Of a stretch of 64,000 bases of DNA, positions 16,991 through 24,458 are shown piece after piece. The position numbers and the translations under genes were made by a program. The stretch covers positions 1 through 64,000 of the forward strand of contig CAZABH010000001.1 in assembly GCA_964483585.1 (NCBI GenBank), in the 5' to 3' direction. Each line of letters begins with the position of its first letter. The stretch's first letter is position 1. This DNA comes from SZUA-430 sp964483585 (GTDB lineage: Bacteria; Pseudomonadota; Alphaproteobacteria; Micropepsales; Micropepsaceae). The notes below the pieces were generated by a model that made no database searches, was not told where the DNA came from, and saw only the letters and a list, made by a program, of their open reading frames with translations.

Positions 16991-17533
16991 ATGGAAACCG
17001 CAGAAACAAACCCGGCGAAGGCCTATTCAAGCTTCCAGCGCGAAGACCTTCTCAAATGCGCCCATGGCACGCTGTTCGGCCCTGGCTTCCCGAGATTACC
17101 TCTCCCACCGATGCTGATGTTCGACCGCATCACCCGGATCTCCGAGAAGGGCGGCGCAAACGACAAGGGCTACATAGAGGCCGAGTTCGATATCTCTCCG
17201 GATCACTGGTTCTTCAAGTGCCACTTCGAGTCAGATCCCGTCATGCCAGGCTGTCTCGGTCTGGATGCGCTGTGGCAGCTCGTCGGCTTCTACCTCGGAT
17301 GGGCCGGAGGAAAAGGCAAGGGCCGTGCACTTGGTGTGGGAGAAGTGAAGTTTACCGGCATGGTCTTGCCCACCGCCAAGCTTGTGACCTACGCGATCAA
17401 TTTCAGGCGTGTCATGAAGGGCAAGCTTGTGATGGGAATTGCGGACGGCACCATGATGGTGGATGGAAAGACAATCTACGAAGCCAAGGACCTGCGCGTC
17501 GGCGTCTTCCAGGACGAGGCCGTACCAGCCTGA
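16991..17533 (+). CDS. fabA: 3-hydroxydecanoyl-ACP dehydratase/isomerase
   Basis: Introduces the cis double bond into growing fatty acids (type II synthesis), by dehydrating 3-hydroxydecanoyl-ACP and isomerising trans-2 to cis-3-decenoyl-ACP. The 180-residue protein has the active-site histidine in FFKCHFESDPVMPG (near residue 78) and the aspartate-containing helix GCLGLDALWQLVGFYLGW. Length and motifs match FabA rather than the dehydratase-only FabZ. It is first of a fabA-fabB-fabI operon with gaps of 26 and 5 bases. The 173-base gap to irr holds its promoter; TTGAAA at 16831 with TAGTGT 17 bases later is a weak candidate. Confidence 0.97.
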   Translation: METAETNPAKAYSSFQREDLLKCAHGTLFGPGFPRLPLPPMLMFDRITRISEKGGANDKGYIEAEFDISPDHWFFKCHFESDPVMPGCLGLDALWQLVGFYLGWAGGKGKGRALGVGEVKFTGMVLPTAKLVTYAINFRRVMKGKLVMGIADGTMMVDGKTIYEAKDLRVGVFQDEAVPA

Positions 17534-17559
17534 AACTGCAATGAAGGGACACGACTGAC

Positions 17560-18783
17560 ATGAGACGCGTCGCTGTAACGGGCATGGGCATCGTATGCTC
17601 GATCGGCAACACGACACAGGAGGTGCTCGCCTCCCTTCGTGAAGCAAGGTCGGGCATCGTCGCCGCAGAGGACTACCAGAAGATGGGGTTCCGCAGCCAG
17701 GTCCACGGCAGCCTGAAGGTCGACCTCGAGACCGCCGTCGACCGCCGGGCCCGCCGCTTCATGGGCGATGGCGCTGCTTACGCATGGATGGCGATGAGCC
17801 AGGCGATTGCAGACGCAGGCCTCGAACCGCACCATGTCTCGAACGAACGCACTGGCTTGATCGTAGGATCCGGCGGCCCCTCGACCAAGGCCATCGTGGC
17901 AGCAGCAGACACCGCCCGCAGCGAGCCCGTGAAGGGACCCAAGAAGGTCGGCCCCTTTGCTGTTCCCAAGGCAATGTCATCGACCTGCTCGGCCAATCTC
18001 TCGACCTGGTTCAAGACGAAGGGCGTGAACTATTCGATCTCATCAGCCTGCTCCACCTCCGCCAACTGCATCGGCAACGCCTACGAAATGATCCAGTGGG
18101 GCAAGCAGGACATCATGTTCGCCGGCGGCGGCGAGGAGCTCGACTGGACCCTGTCCGTCCTGTTCGACGCCATGGGCGCCATGTCCTCGAAGTACAATGA
18201 CACGCCCGCAACCGCGAGCCGCGCCTACGACAAGAACCGCGACGGCTTCGTGATCTCGGGCGGCGGCGGCATACTCGTTCTCGAGGAATGGAACCATGCC
18301 AAAGCACGCGGCGCCAAGATCTACGCCGAGATCGTGGGCTATGGCGCAACAGCCGATGGCGCCGACATGGTAGCCCCTTCAGGTGAAGGTGCTGTCCGCT
18401 GCATGCGAATGGCCATCCAGAATGTGAAAGCGCCGATCGACTACATCAACCCGCACGCCACCTCCACGCCGGTCGGCGACATCCCGGAGATCAAGGCCAT
18501 CCACGAGGTCTTCGGCCAGAAGACGCCCCCCATCAGCGCGACGAAGTCGCTGACAGGCCACAGCCAGGGCGCAGCCGGCGTGCACGAGGCGATCTATTCG
18601 CTGCTCATGCTCAACAACGACTTCATCTGCGAAAGCGCCAACATCCAGGAAATCGATCCCGAAGTGGCCAGCGCCAACATCATCCGCCGCCGCATCGACA
18701 ACGCCGGCCTCAACACGGTCATGTCGAACTCCTTCGGCTTCGGCGGCACCAACGCGACCCTCGTCTTCCAGAGACCGAACTGA
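17560..18783 (+). CDS. fabB: 3-oxoacyl-ACP synthase I (FabB)
   Basis: Condensing enzyme required with FabA for unsaturated fatty acids. The 407-residue protein has the catalytic triad of KAS I/II enzymes: the cysteine in SSACSTSANCIG (near 165), histidine in NPHATSTPVGD (near 300) and histidine in KSLTGHSQGAAG (near 335). It begins with MRRVAVTGMGIVCSIG and ends with the usual NSFGFGGTNATLVF. Downstream of fabA with a clear AAGGGA ribosome-binding site. Confidence 0.97.
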   Translation: MRRVAVTGMGIVCSIGNTTQEVLASLREARSGIVAAEDYQKMGFRSQVHGSLKVDLETAVDRRARRFMGDGAAYAWMAMSQAIADAGLEPHHVSNERTGLIVGSGGPSTKAIVAAADTARSEPVKGPKKVGPFAVPKAMSSTCSANLSTWFKTKGVNYSISSACSTSANCIGNAYEMIQWGKQDIMFAGGGEELDWTLSVLFDAMGAMSSKYNDTPATASRAYDKNRDGFVISGGGGILVLEEWNHAKARGAKIYAEIVGYGATADGADMVAPSGEGAVRCMRMAIQNVKAPIDYINPHATSTPVGDIPEIKAIHEVFGQKTPPISATKSLTGHSQGAAGVHEAIYSLLMLNNDFICESANIQEIDPEVASANIIRRRIDNAGLNTVMSNSFGFGGTNATLVFQRPN

Positions 18784-18788
18784 CCCCC

Positions 18789-19616
18789 ATGACACTCAAG
18801 ACCAACCTCATGGCCGGCAAGCGCGGCCTCATCATGGGCGTCGCCAACGACCACTCCATCGCCTGGGGGATCGCCAAGTCGCTCCACGAGCACGGCGCCG
18901 AGCTGGCCTTCACCTACCAGGGAGAGGCTTTCGGCAAGCGCGTGAAGCCGCTCGTTGAAACCGTCGGCGCGAAAATCATCCTCGAGGCGGACGTCGAGAA
19001 CGACCAGTCGCTCGACAACGTCTTTTCGACCCTCGGCCGCGAGTGGGGCAGCCTCGACTTTGTCGTGCATGCGATCGCCTTCTCCGACCGCAACGAGTTG
19101 AAGGGCCGCTACGTCGACACATCGCGCGCAAACTTCCGTCGCTCGATGGAGATCTCGTGCTTCTCCTTCACCGACATCGCCCGCCGCGCGGCCCCGCTCA
19201 TGACGCAGGGCGGCTCGCTGATCACCCTCACCTACGCCGGTTCGCAGCGCGTAATGCCCAGCTACAACATCATGGGAGTGGCAAAAGCGGCACTCGAGGC
19301 CTCGGTGCGCTACCTCGCAGCCGACCTCGGCCCCCAGGGCATCCGCGTCAACGCGCTCTCGCCGGGCCCCATGCGCACGCTGGCAGGCGCTGCCGTCGGC
19401 GACGCACGCAACGTCTTCAAGTGGTACAAGCAGTACTCGCCCCTTCGTAAGACGGTGGAACTCCAGCACGTTGGCGGCGCCGCACTCTATTTCCTGAGTG
19501 ACCTGTCGGCCGGCGTCACCGGCGAGATCCACTACATCGACGCAGGCTTCAACGTAACCGGCATGCCCGGCGCCCCCGAGATCAAGGCCCTCTTCGCAGG
19601 CGACCAGAGCGAGTAA
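18789..19616 (+). CDS. fabI: Enoyl-ACP reductase [NADH] (FabI)
   Basis: Catalyses the last reduction of each elongation round in fatty acid synthesis. The 275-residue short-chain dehydrogenase-like protein has the cofactor loop MGVANDHSIAWGIAKSL and the FabI-type catalytic Y-x6-K in PSYNIMGVAKAALEA. SPGPMRTLAGAAV and GEIHYIDAGFN complete the picture. It starts 5 bases after fabB. A palindromic repeat follows 15 bases after the stop. Alphaproteobacteria often have a second FabI paralogue elsewhere. Confidence 0.96.
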   Translation: MTLKTNLMAGKRGLIMGVANDHSIAWGIAKSLHEHGAELAFTYQGEAFGKRVKPLVETVGAKIILEADVENDQSLDNVFSTLGREWGSLDFVVHAIAFSDRNELKGRYVDTSRANFRRSMEISCFSFTDIARRAAPLMTQGGSLITLTYAGSQRVMPSYNIMGVAKAALEASVRYLAADLGPQGIRVNALSPGPMRTLAGAAVGDARNVFKWYKQYSPLRKTVELQHVGGAALYFLSDLSAGVTGEIHYIDAGFNVTGMPGAPEIKALFAGDQSE

Positions 19617-19630
19617 CCCACCACGCGTCA

Positions 19631-19651
19631 TGGCCGGGCTTGACCCGGCCA
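19631..19651. repeat. REP-like palindrome between convergent fabI and HAD hydrolase genes
   Basis: TGGCCGGG, loop CTTGA, CCCGGCCA: a perfect 8-base stem with a 5-base loop, embedded in GTCATGGCCGGG...GGCCAGCC. I recall very similar sequences as scattered intergenic repeats in many alphaproteobacteria. It lies between two genes that end toward each other and could also act as a bidirectional transcription stop, although there is no T-run. Confidence 0.7.
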
Positions 19652-19665
19652 GCCAGCACAAATCC

Positions 19666-20334
19666 TCATTCCTGTCCCGACAGGATCGCTCCAAGCGCAT
19701 CCATGCTCTCAAAGACCCGTGCCGCGCCCACCTCAAACAAGTCGCGGGCCTGTTCCGGATGACAATGCGGACCACCCGTAAAGCCCCAGACGGTCATGCC
19801 GGCGGCAACACCAGCCTTCACGCCATTGACGCTGTCCTCGATGACGACACAGCGTGATCCGGCCACTCCCAACCGCCCTGCGGCCAACAGGAACAGGTCG
19901 GGAGCAGGCTTCCCGCGCTCGACATCGTCTCCAGAAAAGACATGACCGTCGAACACGTCCCAAAGACCAAGCCCCCTGACCTTCCCGAGAAGCTCCAGCT
20001 TTGGGCTGGAAGACGCAACCGCCTTGGCACCCCGGAACGCGCGGGCAGCATCGGAAGCGCCCGCTATGGGCCTGATGTCGGACAGGATGCGCCGTGTGAT
20101 CTCAGCACTCAGCTGATCCATGAAACCAGAGGGAAGTGGCCCACCCTTCTGCGCCTTGTGGATCTCATTCAGGGCATCACCCCAGCCCTTGACTGTGAGA
20201 CCCTGCAACCGCGCTCTGTGTTCATGGCCATCAAAAAAAAGCCCGATGCGCTGCAACGCATCGAGCTCAACTTCATGTGCGATCGTTTCTGAATCAATGA
20301 GGACGCCGTCACAATCAAAGATGACAGCGTCCAT
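19666..20334 (-). CDS. HAD-superfamily hydrolase (beta-phosphoglucomutase/phosphatase-like)
   Basis: A 222-residue HAD enzyme, subfamily IA. The catalytic aspartates are in MDAVIFDCDGVLIDSE (D7 and D9). ASSSPKLELLGKV supplies motif II (serine), and GKPAPDLFLLAAGRL and VVIEDSVNGVKAG supply motifs III and IV. A helical cap lies at about 15-90. The start MDAVIF lies 7 bases after the pnp stop, so it is the tail of the superoperon. The substrate may be a sugar phosphate such as 2-deoxyglucose-6-phosphate or a related compound; sequence does not decide. Confidence 0.88.
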   Translation of the reverse strand: MDAVIFDCDGVLIDSETIAHEVELDALQRIGLFFDGHEHRARLQGLTVKGWGDALNEIHKAQKGGPLPSGFMDQLSAEITRRILSDIRPIAGASDAARAFRGAKAVASSSPKLELLGKVRGLGLWDVFDGHVFSGDDVERGKPAPDLFLLAAGRLGVAGSRCVVIEDSVNGVKAGVAAGMTVWGFTGGPHCHPEQARDLFEVGAARVFESMDALGAILSGQE

Positions 20335-20341
20335 CAAATGA

Positions 20342-22471
20342 TCATCCCTCGCCCTTGTCGCCAGCTTCCTGCGGGATCTCCTTGCCGGTGGTCTGATCGA
20401 CAACCTTCATCGAGAGCCGCACCTTGCCGCGATCATCGAAGCCCAGAAGCTTCACGAACACCTTGTCGCCTTCCTTGACGACATCGGTCGTCTTGCCAAC
20501 CTTGCGAGGCGCCAGATGCGAGATATGGACAAGACCGTCGCGTGCGCCGAAGAAATTGACGAATGCGCCAAAATCCATCGTTTTGACGACGGTTCCCTCA
20601 TAGATCTCGCCAACCTCCGGCTCTGCGACGATCGACTTGATCCACTTGAGCGCCGCGCGGATCGACTCGCCATTCGCCGAGGCCACCTTCACGGTACCAT
20701 CGTCCTGGATGTCGATCTTCGCACCCGTCTTCTCGACGATCTCGCGGATGACCTTTCCGCCCGATCCGATGACTTCACGAATCTTGTCAGTCGGGATCTT
20801 GATCACCTCGATCCGCGGCGCATGCTCGCCAAGCTCTGTCCTTGCACCTGTGAGGGCCTTCGCCATCTCATCGAGGATATGCAAACGCCCATCCTTCGCC
20901 TGGCCAAGCGCGACCTTCATGATCTCCTCGGTAATACCGGTAATCTTGATGTCCATCTGAAGCGAGGTCACGCCGTTGGCAGTCCCCGCCACCTTGAAGT
21001 CCATGTCACCAAGATGATCCTCATCACCGAGGATGTCCGACAGCACGGCAAATCGGCTGCCCTCCTTGATGAGGCCCATGGCAATGCCGGCGCATGGAGC
21101 CTTGAGCGGGACGCCCGCATCCATCATGGCAAGCGAAGTGCCGCACACGGTGGCCATAGATGAAGAGCCATTCGATTCCGTGATCTCCGAGACCGCGCGG
21201 ATCGTGTACGGGAAGCTGTCCTTGGCAGGCAGCAGCGGGTTGATAGCCCGCCAGGCAAGTTTTCCATGGCCGATTTCGCGGCGCCCAGGGCTCCCCATCC
21301 GGCCAGTCTCGCCGACCGAGTACGGAGGAAAATTGTAATGCAGCATGAAGTGCTGCTTGTACGTCCCCTCCAGCGAGTCGACATATTGCTCGTCCTCGCC
21401 CGTGCCCAGCGTCGTGACAACCAGAGCCTGGGTCTCACCGCGTGTGAACAGAGCCGAACCATGCGTACGCGGCAGCACCCCGACCTCTGAAACGATCGGC
21501 CGAACGGTCTTGGTGTCACGACCATCAATACGCCTTCCCGTATCCAGGATGTCATTGCGTACGATAGCGCCCTCAAGCTCCTTGAATTGGCCACTGACAG
21601 TCAGCGGCTGGTCCGGCTTGCCCTCACCCGTGAACTCGGCCATCACGCGCTTCTTCACCGCGTCGATCTTCGAGTACCGCACCTGCTTCTGGCGTTCGCC
21701 ATAGGCCGCCCGCAAGTCAGCCTCAGCGAACGCCTTGATCTTCGCAAACAAGGCGCTGTGATCTGGTGGCGTAAAATCGCGCGGATCCTTGGCAGCCTTC
21801 TCGGCAAGTCGGATGATACCGTTGATGACGGCCTGAAACGAGCGATGCCCGAACATCACGGCACCAAGCATGACATCTTCCGGCAATTCCTTGGCTTCGG
21901 ACTCGACCATCAACACGGCATCGGTCGTACCAGCAACAACCAGATCGAGAACGGAATCAGGCATCTTCTCGATGGGCGTGTTCAGCACATACTCACCGTT
22001 GATGTATCCAACGCGCGCAGCACCAACAGGACCCTGGAATGGCACGCCCGAAAGCGTTAGCGCCGCCGAGACGGCAACCATGGCAAGGATATCGGGATCA
22101 TTCTCCAGGTCATGGCTTAGCACCGTGACAATGACTTGCGTGTCACAGCGATATCCATCGACGAAAAGCGGGCGGATCGGACGATCGATCAACCGCGAGA
22201 TCAGGGTTTCACGCTCTGTCGGACGCCCCTCGCGCTTGAAATAGCCGCCGGGGATACGACCGGCCGCAAAGGCCTTCTCTTGGTAATTGACGGTCAGCGG
22301 CAGGAAGTCGATGCCTTCCTTGGGCGACTTTGAGGAAACGACGGTTGCAAGCACGCTGGTCTCACCCAGGGTCGCAAGCACCGCGCCATCGGCCTGCCGC
22401 GCAATGCGGCCCGTTTCGAGGACAAGCGTCTTGCCGCCCCACTCGATGTGTTCTCTATGAATGTCGAACAT
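20342..22471 (-). CDS. pnp: Polyribonucleotide nucleotidyltransferase (PNPase)
   Basis: Trimeric 3'-5' phosphorolytic exoribonuclease of the RNA degradosome. The 709-residue protein begins MFDIHREHIEWGGK and has two RNase PH-type domains (the first with GRIPGGYFKREGRPTE, the second with LPRTHGSALFTRGETQ). After these come a KH domain with VIGSGGKVIREI (near 565) and an S1 domain with YEGTVVKTMDFGAFVNF (near 625). The order is complete. It follows rpsO after 206 bases, the classic rpsO-pnp pairing, and its leader probably carries post-transcriptional control. Confidence 0.98.
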   Translation of the reverse strand: MFDIHREHIEWGGKTLVLETGRIARQADGAVLATLGETSVLATVVSSKSPKEGIDFLPLTVNYQEKAFAAGRIPGGYFKREGRPTERETLISRLIDRPIRPLFVDGYRCDTQVIVTVLSHDLENDPDILAMVAVSAALTLSGVPFQGPVGAARVGYINGEYVLNTPIEKMPDSVLDLVVAGTTDAVLMVESEAKELPEDVMLGAVMFGHRSFQAVINGIIRLAEKAAKDPRDFTPPDHSALFAKIKAFAEADLRAAYGERQKQVRYSKIDAVKKRVMAEFTGEGKPDQPLTVSGQFKELEGAIVRNDILDTGRRIDGRDTKTVRPIVSEVGVLPRTHGSALFTRGETQALVVTTLGTGEDEQYVDSLEGTYKQHFMLHYNFPPYSVGETGRMGSPGRREIGHGKLAWRAINPLLPAKDSFPYTIRAVSEITESNGSSSMATVCGTSLAMMDAGVPLKAPCAGIAMGLIKEGSRFAVLSDILGDEDHLGDMDFKVAGTANGVTSLQMDIKITGITEEIMKVALGQAKDGRLHILDEMAKALTGARTELGEHAPRIEVIKIPTDKIREVIGSGGKVIREIVEKTGAKIDIQDDGTVKVASANGESIRAALKWIKSIVAEPEVGEIYEGTVVKTMDFGAFVNFFGARDGLVHISHLAPRKVGKTTDVVKEGDKVFVKLLGFDDRGKVRLSMKVVDQTTGKEIPQEAGDKGEG

Positions 22472-22637
22472 TCTGTTTCATTCCTGAGTTTGCGGCCCGC
22501 CGGATTGCGGACAGCCTTCTCTGCTCTTCTTCTGCAGGGAAATGGGTTTGTGAAAGATTGTGTAGTGAAACGGCGCAACCTGACTTCCCGGGTGCGCAAG
22601 CCTACAGCGCGCTGTCCCGGTAAGGTCTGGGCATGGG

Positions 22638-22653
22638 CGGGGCAAGCGCCCCG
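22638..22653 (-). promoter_or_regulatory. Hairpin in the rpsO-pnp intergenic leader
   Basis: CGGGGC, loop GCTT on the minus strand, GCCCCG: a 6-base GC stem just after the rpsO stop. No T-run follows, so read-through into pnp is expected. It may stabilise the rpsO 3' end or act as a processing site. The rest of 22472-22677 shows no gene. Confidence 0.4.
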
Positions 22654-22677
22654 TCCCCAAGATAACTTCATTCGGAT

Positions 22678-22947
22678 TTACCGGCGCAGGCCAAGTTTTG
22701 CGATGATCGCATCATATCGGGCCTTCTCGGTCTTCTTGAGATAATCCAGAAGCCGACGACGCTGCGAAACCATCTTGAGCAGGCCACGACGCGAGTGGTT
22801 GTCTTTCACGTGGCTCTTGAAGTGCTCAGTCAGGTTTGAAATCCGCTCGGAAAGCACCGCCACCTGCACTTCAGGTGAACCAGTGTCGCCAGGCTTCGTG
22901 GCATACTGCTTGACGATTTCCAGCTTGCGCTCTGCAGTCAACGACAT
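22678..22947 (-). CDS. rpsO: 30S ribosomal protein S15
   Basis: The 89-residue ribosomal protein that binds the central domain of 16S rRNA. It begins MSLTAERKLEIVKQYATKPG and contains DTGSPEVQVAVLSERI, LTEHFKSHVKDNHSRRGLL and the C-terminal YDAIIAKLGLRR, all invariant S15 segments. It lies 12 bases after truB's stop, on the same strand, with pnp following. Confidence 0.99.
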   Translation of the reverse strand: MSLTAERKLEIVKQYATKPGDTGSPEVQVAVLSERISNLTEHFKSHVKDNHSRRGLLKMVSQRRRLLDYLKKTEKARYDAIIAKLGLRR

Positions 22948-22959
22948 CGATGTGTTCCC

Positions 22960-23904
22960 TCAATGTGAAAAGTTGAATACGCGTATCGGCTTCACCTCTC
23001 CAGCCTCGAAGACGGCAATCGCGACCGGATCGCCGGAACGGGTTCGACAATAGACGGGCGGCAGCTCGTGTGCGCTGCTGTCATCGCCAACCCCTTCGGT
23101 CATGAAGAGACGACCGCGCGCCAGGATCCCCCGACCCAGCCGAAGCTGGGAGGCCTCCTGGTCTGTGACGGCCAGTGCCGGGATGTCGTCCAGCACGGTC
23201 GCAAGCGGGCAGAGGCCACGCATGGTGGAGCGGTCTTTAGCAGATTCCTCCAGTTTTTCCAGCGTTATCGCATCCTTCAACTCGAAGGGCCCCACGCGAG
23301 TACGGGTTAACGTCGCAACATGGGCAAAACAGCCAAGTATGCGCCCGATGTCACGAGCAAAGGCGCGAACATAGGTCCCTTTGCCGCAGGTCATGCTGAA
23401 CACAGTGTGGTCGCGGTCAGGCATGACTTCGATTTCAAGGCGGAAGATATCGGTCTCCCGAGCCGCGAGCGCCACAGCCTTCCCATGCCGCGCCAAATCA
23501 TAAGCGCGCTGACCTTCGACCCGAATGGCCGAAAACGCTGGTGGCACTTGCAGGACGCGCCCCAAAAACGCGGGAAGCTGGGCAAGGATCTCGTCGGCAT
23601 TGGGCCTGAGATCGCTCTCCCGCACCACTGGCCCTTCGCGATCATCCGTAGTCGTCTCTTGCCCCCAACGCACCGTGAAGCGGTAGGATTTTCGGGCATC
23701 GACGAGATAAGGAACGGTCTTGGTCGCCTCGCCGAAGGCAAGCGGCAGGACACCGTCAGCCAGGGGATCAAGCGTTCCGGCGTGTCCCGCCTTCACGGCA
23801 TTGAGCAGGCGCCGCGCCATGGCGAGGGCCTTAGTCGACGTAATTCCGGTTGGCTTGTTCAGGACAAGCCAGCCGTGAACTGGTTCACCCTTGCGCTTCG
23901 CCAT
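22960..23904 (-). CDS. truB: tRNA pseudouridine-55 synthase
   Basis: Makes pseudouridine at position 55 in the T-loop of tRNAs. The 314-residue protein begins MAKRKGEPVHGWLVLNKPTG, and its catalytic aspartate lies in AGHAGTLDPLADGVL (near residue 47). The KSYRFTVRWGQETTTDD and GKGTYVRAFARDIG segments are diagnostic. The start at 23904 overlaps the end of rbfA by 20 bases; another ATG lies two codons upstream. It is part of the nusA-infB-rbfA-truB-rpsO order. Confidence 0.97.
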   Translation of the reverse strand: MAKRKGEPVHGWLVLNKPTGITSTKALAMARRLLNAVKAGHAGTLDPLADGVLPLAFGEATKTVPYLVDARKSYRFTVRWGQETTTDDREGPVVRESDLRPNADEILAQLPAFLGRVLQVPPAFSAIRVEGQRAYDLARHGKAVALAARETDIFRLEIEVMPDRDHTVFSMTCGKGTYVRAFARDIGRILGCFAHVATLTRTRVGPFELKDAITLEKLEESAKDRSTMRGLCPLATVLDDIPALAVTDQEASQLRLGRGILARGRLFMTEGVGDDSSAHELPPVYCRTRSGDPVAIAVFEAGEVKPIRVFNFSH

Positions 23905-24337
23905 CGTCATCGTCTTCGTGGCGGGAAACGCTATCGGTTGGGCGCAGGTCGCGGGCAACACGCTCCGATCGAAGCAAAGCCTCAATATGATGCGCCTCGT
24001 CGAACGAACGATCCGCGACAAAAGAAAGGCTCGGCGCATGGCGCAACTGCAGCGTCTTTGCCACCTGCGCACGCAAATAGGGGGCGGTGCGATTCAGGGC
24101 CTCAAGCACCGGATCGAGCTGAGCTCCGCCCAGCGGCATTGCAAAGGCTGTCGCGTTTTTGAGATCTGGACTGATACGAACTTCCGAAACGGTCACCGAA
24201 ATACCGGCAAGCCCCGGATCCCGCAGTTCACCGCGCATCAGGATTTCAGCAAGGATGTGCCGGATCTCTTCTGCAACGCGCAGCTGCCTCTGGCTGCGGC
24301 CCTGTCCCTGCGCCTGTTTCGATGATTTGCGGGCCAT
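23885..24337 (-). CDS. rbfA: Ribosome-binding factor A
   Basis: Small KH-like factor needed for late 30S maturation and 16S rRNA 5'-end processing. The 150-residue protein has RVAEEIRHILAEILMRGELRDP, then ISVTVSEVRISPDLKNATAF and the hydrophobic tail segment APSLSFVADRSFDEAHHIEALL. It ends in an acidic tail (HEDDDDGEAQG). The start is taken at MARKSSKQAQGQG; the open frame continues upstream but has no similarity. There is a 121-base gap after infB. Confidence 0.95.
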   Translation of the reverse strand: MARKSSKQAQGQGRSQRQLRVAEEIRHILAEILMRGELRDPGLAGISVTVSEVRISPDLKNATAFAMPLGGAQLDPVLEALNRTAPYLRAQVAKTLQLRHAPSLSFVADRSFDEAHHIEALLRSERVARDLRPTDSVSRHEDDDDGEAQG

Positions 24338-24458
24338 GTTCAGCAAGCTTCTACTGAATGAGAGGCAGCCTCGGTCAAGACTGCGTTGAGACCAAACCGC
24401 CTGCCCTGCAGCCCGGATGGAGCACACCGGACTGCATCATCGCAGGCCCCGGGATATA

